From: JOPF133 sp052144935
GTDB lineage: Bacteria; Acidobacteriota; Terriglobia; Bryobacterales; Bryobacteraceae
NCBI GenBank assembly: GCA_052144935.1
Contig: JBKQPR010000122.1
Span: 1 to 32,771 of the forward strand
Length of the DNA stretch: 32,771 nt
Direction: 5' to 3'
The position numbers and the translations under genes are program-made. Below the pieces are notes generated by a model. That model did not search any database and was not told where the DNA came from. It saw only the letters and a program-made list of their open reading frames with translations. This document shows positions 25,627 to 31,480 of the stretch, piece by piece; the stretch's first letter is position 1, and the number at the start of each line of letters is the position of its first letter.

Positions 25627-26826
25627 ATGAGCGTTTCGCAGGCAATCGCCGGGCAGATGGAACGCGCCTCCTGGATTCGCCGCATGTTCGAGATCGGCAT
25701 CCAGCTTCGCCGGGAGCGGGGCGCGGACCGGGTCTTCGATTTTACACTTGGCAATCCCGATGTGGAACCGCCCGAAGCCGTCCTGGCAACGCTGCGCCGG
25801 GTGGCCGCCGAAAGCCGTCCGCGGAGCCACGGCTATATGCCCAACGCCGGCTTCCCGGAAGTCCGGGAGACCATGGCCCGACGCCTGGCCGCCCGCTCAG
25901 GAGTGCCCTTCACCGCCGGGAATATCGTGATGGCCAATGGGGCGGCGGGCGGCCTGAACTCGGTGCTCAAATCCATCCTCGATCCGGGCGACGAGGTAAT
26001 AGTACTAAACCCCTATTTTCCAGAGTACCGTTTTTACATCGAAAACCACGGCGGAAGGGTGGTGACCGTGGAAACGGACGTAAATTTTCAACCCGACGTC
26101 GCCGCCATAGCCCGCGCAATTACCCCGCGGACCCGCGCCCTGCTTCTGAACTCGCCCAACAACCCCACCGGGGCGGTCTACAGCGCCGAGACGCTGGGGG
26201 CGCTCGATGGCATAGTCCAGGAACCCGTGCTGGCGATCGGCGACGAGCCTTACCGGCCGATCGTGTTCGATGGCATCGCGGTGCCCGAGACCAGCCGCCT
26301 GATTCGCCGCTCGGTGATCGCCTGGAGCTGGTCGAAAGCCATGGCGATCGCCGGGGAGCGCATCGGCTACCTGGCCATTTCGCCGCACGTCGCGGAAGCC
26401 GAAGCGCTGGCCAACGCCTGCACTTTTTCCACGCGCATCCTGGGCTATATCAACGCCCCCGCGATCTGGCAATGGGTGGTGGCCGAAGCGCCTGAGGCCA
26501 CCGTCCCGATCGCCGAATACCAGGCCCGGCGCGACATCCTTTGTAACGCCCTGTCCGCCATGGGTTACCAGCTTACGCCGCCGCAGGGATCCTACTATGT
26601 CTTCCCGCGGACCCCCATCCCCGACGACATCGCCTTCATCGGGATGTTGCAGGAGGAAGGCATCCTGGCCGTGCCCGGAACCGGTTTCGGCCGGGCCGGC
26701 TACATGCGCCTGTCGCTGACCATTCCGCGGGAACAAATGGAGCGCTCGCTGGCCGGCTTCGAGCGGGCCTTGGGGAAAGCTGACGACCGAGAAAAAACAT
26801 TTATGGCCGCAGATGAACGCAGATGA
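25627..26826 (+). CDS. Pyridoxal-phosphate-dependent class I/II aminotransferase
   Basis: A 399-residue fold-type I PLP enzyme of the aspartate aminotransferase superfamily. Landmarks: G.P.......GYMPNAG...VR at the N-terminus, the phosphate-binding loop region NGAAGGL, LNSPNNPTGAVYS with the cofactor-contacting Asn, GDEPYRP, the Schiff-base Lys in WSWSKAMAIAGERIGYL, and R in GYMRLSL that binds the substrate carboxylate. All key residues are present; the substrate is not clear. The ATG at 25627 lacks a ribosome binding site and lies 11 bases after TATCAT, so it may be leaderless. The last residues (MAADERR) and the stop codon are encoded by the left arm of a long inverted repeat (26805-26879), so the C-terminus was probably altered by repeat insertion. 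Confidence 0.93.
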   Translation: MSVSQAIAGQMERASWIRRMFEIGIQLRRERGADRVFDFTLGNPDVEPPEAVLATLRRVAAESRPRSHGYMPNAGFPEVRETMARRLAARSGVPFTAGNIVMANGAAGGLNSVLKSILDPGDEVIVLNPYFPEYRFYIENHGGRVVTVETDVNFQPDVAAIARAITPRTRALLLNSPNNPTGAVYSAETLGALDGIVQEPVLAIGDEPYRPIVFDGIAVPETSRLIRRSVIAWSWSKAMAIAGERIGYLAISPHVAEAEALANACTFSTRILGYINAPAIWQWVVAEAPEATVPIAEYQARRDILCNALSAMGYQLTPPQGSYYVFPRTPIPDDIAFIGMLQEEGILAVPGTGFGRAGYMRLSLTIPREQMERSLAGFERALGKADDREKTFMAADERR

Positions 26827-26879
26827 ACGCAGATAACACAAAAAACATCTTCGTTTTTCATCTGCGTTCATCTGCGGCC
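26805..26879. repeat. Long stem-loop of ATCTGCGTTC modules
   Basis: The left arm (26805-26834) is GGCCGCAGAT followed by two GAACGCAGAT units. The right arm (26858-26879) is its exact reverse complement over 22 bases. The loop is AT-rich. It overlaps the end of the aminotransferase gene. I recall this type of repeat from intergenic DNA of unrelated phyla (Acidobacteria, Verrucomicrobia); that is a recollection and not checked. Confidence 0.9.
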
Positions 26880-26945
26880 TATGTTCCTTCTTACGTCCCC
26901 GGCAATCAGCGATCAGCGGCCCCGGTTTCGCCGAAAGCTAACGGC

Positions 26946-27401
26946 TCACTTCGTTTTCAGGTTGATCGTTCCCCGGCACGCGGGCGAGCCGCAACGGCAC
27001 TTCACGTCGTCGATCTTGTCCGAGAAGCGGTAATCCACCGTAAGCTCCTCGCCGCGCCGAATCGTCCGCCTGCTTATATATAAGATGTGCCCCTGCCGGA
27101 TCTGCGAGCGCAGATTGGGGTCGCAGGCATGATTGATGATCTCCGCCCCGCTGCCTCCCACCGCGCCGTCGATGGTCCAGTAGTCGTCCAGCGTGAAGAG
27201 GTAAGTCACGTTGCCCAAGCCGCGCCGTTTGGTCTCCCGCCGGCCGATCTTCTCGCCGGTGTATTCGATCACCTTGCGCCCGGCGGGAATCCGTTCCAGG
27301 GCGTATACGCCGCGGCGATGGATCTTCGACTCGCGAATCCCCAGCTTGAAGCAGGCGAACCGCGGATCGATGGCGGGCGATTTTATCAGGGCCGTTCCCA
27401 T
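26946..27401 (-). CDS. SET-domain protein lysine methyltransferase with post-SET zinc motif
   Basis: A 151-residue minimal SET protein. Motifs in order: RRGVYALERIPAGRKVIEYTGEKI (SET N-part, residues 29-52), YWTIDGAVGGSGAEIINHACDPN with the SAM-binding N90-H91, GEELTVDY with the catalytic Tyr124, and the post-SET cluster C135-x-C137-x4-C142. It should transfer methyl groups from S-adenosylmethionine to lysine side chains of a protein; the target in a bacterium is unknown. The long frame upstream to 27635 is discarded because the ATG at 27401 begins right before the conserved part and lies 9 bases after a TACAAT box (27411-27416), suggesting a leaderless transcript. Eukaryote-like in sequence; ancient transfer or common bacterial family are both possible. 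Confidence 0.88.
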   Translation of the reverse strand: MGTALIKSPAIDPRFACFKLGIRESKIHRRGVYALERIPAGRKVIEYTGEKIGRRETKRRGLGNVTYLFTLDDYWTIDGAVGGSGAEIINHACDPNLRSQIRQGHILYISRRTIRRGEELTVDYRFSDKIDDVKCRCGSPACRGTINLKTK

Positions 27402-27564
27402 GTTTCTCGCATTGTAGCCCAGCCCGCCCGTGGCAGAACTCCGCAAACGGTACAAGTTGTGCCGGTCGCTAGCGTAAGCGATTGAGGGAAGGCGCTCTGG
27501 CGAAAAACGTCCAGATGTGCCGTCGAGCGCTTCCGGCCTGGCTGCGATCCCGCCCCCGAAATGC

Positions 27565-28953
27565 TCAGGCGAACAGGTGCGCGGCCACATGTTGGATGGC
27601 GGCCGCGAGATCCGCCGCGCCACCAGCCGCGCCAAAGGGACGCTGGCCGGCCGAAAGCCGGTAGCTCACACGCCCCAGCGTGGCCCGCCCGATGGCGCCC
27701 AGGATCTCGCCGTTATGCTCGGCGCTCGAAGCCAGCGAAAGCGTGCATCCATAGTGGCGCGCCACGGGCGCCAGTTCCGCGAGGCCGGCGGCAGCGGTCC
27801 GGGCTTCACCCAAAGCGCCGCCCAGATTGGGCGCCGCCAACTGGACGGCGTGACCGCGCGCCTTCATCCAGTGAAGGCAGAAGAGCAGATCGGCGGCGGA
27901 GGTGGGCTGCGGGGATCCCTCCAGAGAGAGTTCGAAATCGAAGGACCGGCCGGCCTTCAGCGCCGAACGGGTCTGCCGGATGCATTCGTGGGCCGCCTCT
28001 GCGGCTTTCAGAGCCGGGCCGAATTCGACGGCCCGCCGCACCGCCTCGTCCAGGCCGATCTCGCAAACCGCATCTCCCAGATCGAGCCGCGGGGCCATCT
28101 CTTCGGCGATCTCTTCGGCGATCTCTTCGACAATCCAGGCGCGCTCTTCGGCGCTGAACAGGGCTTCGAATCGGGCCTCGGCCCCGGCGCGGGCGCCCAC
28201 CGCCTGCCGGATATTGCCCCCGATCGCGGCGGTGAATCGGGAGCAGGCCGCGGCCCGCCGGATCGCCTCGCGGGCCTGCTCCATATCGCCATCGAGAACG
28301 ACGGTCGTCCCCAAGCTGTAGCCTTCCCGCCATCCCGCCCGAATGGCAGCCCAGACGCCGCTGGGATAAGCCTCGGGACCGCCAGCCAGGGCCGCCAGGT
28401 TCTTTTCGCCGCGTTTCGCGAGCGCGCGGAAGGCATCCAGAGCCACGGGGAAATCCAGCTCCGGCCTGGCGGATTCCACCACGATGGCCGGGCGCGGCCC
28501 AAGCGGCCTGGGGAGCAGCCGCGGGTCGGTCTGGGCGGCGAACTTTTGGATGTCTTCGCGCTCCCCAGGGCCGAACGGCAGACAATTGATCACCATTTCC
28601 GGACCGTTCGGGCGTGGCATCCGCCCGATCAGCAGCGGTTTCGGAAACAGGCTGCTGGTGGGCGCGTTGGCCAGTGCCATATGCAGCAGCAGAGGACGGG
28701 CGGGGGAGCCGTCCACGGAGCCGTCCACGGAGCCGTCCACGGCCAGGTAGTAGGTGGAGGGATGCACCGGGTCGCGCTCCAGCGAGCCGAAATAGGGGAC
28801 CAGGCTGGTAAGCCGCAGCACCGAAGCACGGCCCGCCAGGCGCGTCCGCAGCTCCTCGGTGAGCGGCTTGCGCTCCGCCTGATCGAAGATCAGGTTGGCC
28901 ACGGCCGCCGCTTCCGCGGGCCGCAAAGGAAGTTCCAGCGGGACCGGCGTCAT
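27565..28953 (-). CDS. UxaE-like (tagaturonate epimerase family) protein, divergent
   Basis: A 462-residue soluble protein. The segments VWAAIRAGWREGYS, FDFELSLEGSPQPTSAADLLFCLHWMKARG and APVARHYGCTLSLASSAEHNGEILGAIGRATLGRVSYRLSAG remind me of tagaturonate epimerases (UxaE, a TIM-barrel, metal-dependent sugar-acid epimerase). From memory, the family has a His in the segment that reads SLASSAEHN here, and an acidic residue where SLEG is found, so the metal site may be altered. Two in-frame expansions are present: DGS-V repeated (12-bp units at 28706-28741) and EEIA repeated (12-bp units at 28097-28132). The ATG at 28953 has GAGAGG 8 bases upstream. Function therefore uncertain; uronate metabolism is only a suggestion. 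Confidence 0.5.
   Translation of the reverse strand: MTPVPLELPLRPAEAAAVANLIFDQAERKPLTEELRTRLAGRASVLRLTSLVPYFGSLERDPVHPSTYYLAVDGSVDGSVDGSPARPLLLHMALANAPTSSLFPKPLLIGRMPRPNGPEMVINCLPFGPGEREDIQKFAAQTDPRLLPRPLGPRPAIVVESARPELDFPVALDAFRALAKRGEKNLAALAGGPEAYPSGVWAAIRAGWREGYSLGTTVVLDGDMEQAREAIRRAAACSRFTAAIGGNIRQAVGARAGAEARFEALFSAEERAWIVEEIAEEIAEEMAPRLDLGDAVCEIGLDEAVRRAVEFGPALKAAEAAHECIRQTRSALKAGRSFDFELSLEGSPQPTSAADLLFCLHWMKARGHAVQLAAPNLGGALGEARTAAAGLAELAPVARHYGCTLSLASSAEHNGEILGAIGRATLGRVSYRLSAGQRPFGAAGGAADLAAAIQHVAAHLFA
28097..28132. repeat. In-frame 12-bp tandem repeat (EEIA expansion)
   Basis: Three units of ATCTCTTCGGCG (the last degenerate) inside the UxaE-like gene, encoding repeated Glu-Glu-Ile-Ala on the minus strand. 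Confidence 0.85.
28706..28741. repeat. In-frame 12-bp tandem repeat (DGSV expansion)
   Basis: Three units of GAGCCGTCCACG inside the UxaE-like gene, encoding DGSV repeats on the minus strand. Confidence 0.9.
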
Positions 28954-28990
28954 GCCTTGGGCCTCTCGGCTTGCTCGCCAGCCCCGCCAT

Positions 28991-29077
28991 TCACCGCGGA
29001 GACGCGGAGAAAGCGCAGAGAAAGACTCTTATGGTTTTCTCTGCGCAGTCTCAGCGTTCTCCGCGTCTCCGTGGTGA
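28991..29077. repeat. Long stem-loop of CTCCGCGTCT-type modules
   Basis: The left arm TCACCGCGGAGACGCGGAGA plus AAGCGCAGAGAAA (28991-29023) pairs with the right arm TTTCTCTGCG..CTCCGCGTCTCCGTGGTGA (29036-29077), with a short extra stretch (CAGTCTCAG) in the right arm. It lies between the thioredoxin stop and the UxaE-like start. Same style as the stem-loops at 26805 and 31220 but a different module sequence. Confidence 0.85.
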
Positions 29078-29112
29078 GATCTCCAGCCGCCCGGTCTCCG
29101 GATCTCTCTGTC

Positions 29113-29652
29113 TTAGGTGTTTGGTTGAACACTTCCGGACAGCACCGAATCCACGTACCCGGTGAGCTGCGGATTCATCCAGTCCGCCGGCTCCGCAATC
29201 TTCTTCAACACCTTGCCCTGGGCGTCGATGAAGTACGTCTCCGGGTACATGAACGTCCCGTAGTCTTCGTGAATCTTGGAATCGCGCGCGGTCAGAAAGG
29301 CGGGTTTGAACTTTCGGAGGAAGGCCTGGTACGCCTTTACGTCCTTGTCCACGCTGACTCCCAGCACGACCACGCCCTTATTGGCGTACTGAGCCGCAAA
29401 CTGGCTCAGCGAGGGGGTTTCCTCGATACACGGCGGGCACCAGGTGGCCCAGAAGTTGAGGACCAGAAGCTTGCCTCCGAAATCAGGCACCGTGACAGTG
29501 CGCCCATTGTCCGCCTGGATGGTGAACTCCGGCGCCGTATCGCCAGCGACGACAACGCGTTCGTGGATAGCGGCGTAGATCACATAAACAAAGGCCACCG
29601 TGAGAAAGCCTAGAACCACTCGCAGAAGCCGGTCGATTTTGACGCTCTTCAT
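29113..29652 (-). CDS. TlpA/ResA-type membrane-anchored thioredoxin
   Basis: A 179-residue thioredoxin-fold protein with one N-terminal transmembrane anchor (about 9-28), so the domain sits outside the cytoplasm. The active site is W71-C72-P-P-C75 in LVLNFWATWCPPCIEETPSL. The family's GVSVDKD and the cis-Pro region (MYPETYFIDAQGKVLKK) are present. It probably reduces disulfides in extracytoplasmic proteins, for instance in cytochrome c maturation. The ATG at 29652 has no ribosome binding site but follows a TATAGT box by 7 bases, again suggesting a leaderless mRNA. It is divergent from the pterin operon, with the two promoters overlapping. Confidence 0.92.
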   Translation of the reverse strand: MKSVKIDRLLRVVLGFLTVAFVYVIYAAIHERVVVAGDTAPEFTIQADNGRTVTVPDFGGKLLVLNFWATWCPPCIEETPSLSQFAAQYANKGVVVLGVSVDKDVKAYQAFLRKFKPAFLTARDSKIHEDYGTFMYPETYFIDAQGKVLKKIAEPADWMNPQLTGYVDSVLSGSVQPNT

Positions 29653-29669
29653 GGGGAAAACTATATAAT
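29639..29669. promoter_or_regulatory. Overlapping divergent promoters, thioredoxin and pterin operon
   Basis: Plus strand: TTGACG at 29639-29644 with TATATA at 29662-29667 (spacer 17), or TATAAT at 29664-29669 (spacer 19). Minus strand: TATAGT at 29665-29660, 7 bases before the thioredoxin ATG. Polymerases bound for the two directions would compete for the same DNA. Confidence 0.55.
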
Positions 29670-29712
29670 CAGATTGTACCTCCAGGACGGCTCGGAATCG
29701 AAGAATGGTTCC

Positions 29713-30138
29713 ATGATCATCACCCGCAAAGTGGAATTTTCCGCCTCGCACGTCTGCCGCCGGCCCGAGCTGACGGAGGAAGAGAACCGCCGCCTCTTCG
29801 GGCTGGCGGCCAATCCGCAGGGGCACGGGCATAACTACGTGGTCGAAGTCAGCCTCCAGGGCGATCCCCACCCTGTGACCGGGATGGTGCTCGATCTAAA
29901 GGAGTTGAAGGAAATTCTCAACCTCCGGATCGTGCAGCCGTACGACCACCGCTTTCTGAACTACGAGGTGCCGCCCTTCGATCGCCAGGTGCCCACCACG
30001 GAAAACATCGCGCGCGACATCTGGCGGCGACTGGAGCCGCATCTCCCGGCCGGGGCGGCCCGCCTGTTTGCCGTGCGGGTCTACGAAACCCCCGACCTGT
30101 ATGTGGATTATTTCGGAGAGGAGCCATGTTCCGCGTGA
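29713..30138 (+). CDS. 6-pyruvoyltetrahydropterin synthase/QueD paralog lacking the catalytic Cys
   Basis: A 141-residue PTPS-fold protein. The three zinc ligands are present: H13 (FSASH) and H38, H40 (GHGHNY). The DHRFLNYEVPPF region and the late VRVYETPDLYVDY Glu are also kept. However, where its neighbour has GQCNNP..GHGHNY, this one has GLAANPQGHGHNY; the position of the nucleophilic Cys is A32. It should therefore not perform the standard PTPS reaction unaided; it may do a related reaction or assist the paralog. The ATG at 29713 begins right at the domain. The frame overlaps the next gene by 13 bases. First gene of the PTPS-PTPS-folE operon. Confidence 0.85.
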   Translation: MIITRKVEFSASHVCRRPELTEEENRRLFGLAANPQGHGHNYVVEVSLQGDPHPVTGMVLDLKELKEILNLRIVQPYDHRFLNYEVPPFDRQVPTTENIARDIWRRLEPHLPAGAARLFAVRVYETPDLYVDYFGEEPCSA

Positions 30139-30560
30139 CCCGGCGGTATGCCTTCGCCGCCTCGCATCGCCTCAATTCGCCGCATCTCACTCCCGAGGAA
30201 AACCGTCGGCTTTACGGCCAGTGCAACAACCCTTATGGCCACGGCCACAATTACCTGGTGGAGGTGAGCGCCCGCGGTCCCCTGGATGCCGCCACCCAGC
30301 GGGCCGTCGATACCGATGCCCTGGATGGCCTGGTGGCGCGGGAGGTGCTGGCCCGGTTGGACCATCGCAACCTTAATACCGAGGTGGCGGCCTTCCACGA
30401 CAACGTGCCCACCTCCGAGAACCTGGCGGCGGAAGTCTGCCGGCGCCTGAAGCGGAGCTGGCGCGCGGTCTTCCCGGGCGAGTGGCCCAAGCTGGAGAAG
30501 GTTCGCATCGCCGAGACCGCCCGCAACATCTTTGAAGTGACAGCCGATGAAATCGAATAA
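30126..30560 (+). CDS. 6-pyruvoyltetrahydropterin synthase with complete active site
   Basis: A 144-residue PTPS. Zinc ligands H14, H39, H41 and the nucleophile C33 in YGQCNNPYGHGHNY closely match the animal PTPS motif; LDHRNLN (catalytic Asp-His) and VRIAET (substrate-anchoring Glu) are present. It should convert 7,8-dihydroneopterin triphosphate, the product of the folE enzyme encoded next, to 6-pyruvoyltetrahydropterin, or to the queuosine-pathway product if it works as QueD; the CNNP version favours the first. Ribosome binding site GGAGAGGAG before the ATG. Overlaps the upstream paralog by 13 bases and folE by 14 bases. Confidence 0.9.
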   Translation: MFRVTRRYAFAASHRLNSPHLTPEENRRLYGQCNNPYGHGHNYLVEVSARGPLDAATQRAVDTDALDGLVAREVLARLDHRNLNTEVAAFHDNVPTSENLAAEVCRRLKRSWRAVFPGEWPKLEKVRIAETARNIFEVTADEIE

Positions 30561-31185
30561 AGCAGTTGTACAGGTGATGCCGCCCCAGCCGGAAGCGAAG
30601 CCGGAAGACAGGGGCGGCGACGAAGGCATTGCTCCGCTGATTGAGGAGGTTCTCGCCAAACTGGGAGAGGATCCCAAGCGGGATGGCTTGGTCCTCACCC
30701 CGCACCGGGTTGACAAAGCGCTGCGCTTCCTGACCAGCGGCTACCGCATGGACGTGCACGAGGTTCTCAACGGCGCGCTCTACGACGTCAAGTACGACGA
30801 GATGGTGGTGGTGAAGGACATCGAGTTCTTCAGCATGTGCGAGCACCACATGCTGCCGTTTTTCGGCAAGATGCACGTGGCCTATCTGCCCAAGAACAAG
30901 GTGATCGGCCTGAGCAAAATTCCGCGCATTGTGGACGTTTTCGCGCGCCGCCTGCAGATCCAGGAGCGGCTCACGCAGCAGGTGGCCCAAACCATCCAGG
31001 AGGTGGTGGACCCGGTGGGCGTGGGAGTGATTTGCGAAGCCCGCCACTTCTGCATGATGATGCGCGGCGTGGAGAAGCAGCACTCCGGCGCCATGACCAG
31101 CGCCATGCTGGGGGCCTTCCGCAACCGCAAAGAGACCCGCGACGAATTCCTCGCGCTGGTGAACCACAGGAGCAACGGGTTTTAG
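30547..31185 (+). CDS. folE: GTP cyclohydrolase I
   Basis: A 212-residue GTP cyclohydrolase IA, converting GTP to 7,8-dihydroneopterin triphosphate, the first step of folate and biopterin synthesis. Motifs: DGLVLTPHRVDKAL, the zinc-binding SMCEHHMLPFFGKMHVAYLP (Cys and His ligands), IGLSKIPRIVDVFARRLQIQERLTQQVA, and VGVICEARHFCMMMRGVEKQHSGAMTSAMLGAF with the second zinc Cys. Normal length plus a polar N-terminal extension of about 25 residues. Overlap with the PTPS gene implies translational coupling, and the operon joins the first two steps of tetrahydropterin synthesis. No sepiapterin reductase is seen in the window. Confidence 0.96.
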   Translation: MKSNKAVVQVMPPQPEAKPEDRGGDEGIAPLIEEVLAKLGEDPKRDGLVLTPHRVDKALRFLTSGYRMDVHEVLNGALYDVKYDEMVVVKDIEFFSMCEHHMLPFFGKMHVAYLPKNKVIGLSKIPRIVDVFARRLQIQERLTQQVAQTIQEVVDPVGVGVICEARHFCMMMRGVEKQHSGAMTSAMLGAFRNRKETRDEFLALVNHRSNGF

Positions 31186-31219
31186 GGCAAGACGCAGGGC
31201 AACGCGACAGCGGAAAACA

Positions 31220-31393
31220 AAGCATCTCACGCCAAGACGCCGAGACGCAAAGTTAACGCAAAGAAGAACACGCGGGAAAATACAAACCTACGACCAAGGT
31301 TTGGTCTTGATCCTCTTTCTTCTTAATTCATGTTGTCTTTTTGTTTTCTTCTTTGCGTTACTTTGCGCCTTGGCGGCTTTGCGAGAGATGCTT
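31220..31393. repeat. Very long stem-loop of CTTTGCGTTA-type modules
   Basis: The left arm (31220-31270, AAGCATCTCACGCCAAGACG... GCAAAGAAGAACA) is nearly complementary to the right arm (31342-31393, TGTTTTCTTCTTTGCGTTAC... GCGAGAGATGCTT) over about 50 bases with few mismatches. A smaller hairpin GACCAA-GGT-TTGGTC lies in the loop (31292-31306). It follows folE and is the only content of the 295-base gap before the next gene; it could end transcription or protect 3' ends. Confidence 0.9.
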
Positions 31394-31480
31394 AGGATTT
31401 GGCCGCGCTGATCGAGAGCCGTTTCTGGCTTCTGCCACGGCCTGCTAGACTGGGACTTCGCGCCGCCCGCCAACCGCCCG

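Noticed and set aside
27517..29613. 698-residue plus-strand frame
   Set aside because: It runs antisense across the UxaE-like gene, the stem-loop and the thioredoxin gene; a composite shadow frame.
26805..31393. CRISPR-like repeats
   Set aside because: The repeated modules are palindromic arms without spacers of constant length; no cas genes are near.
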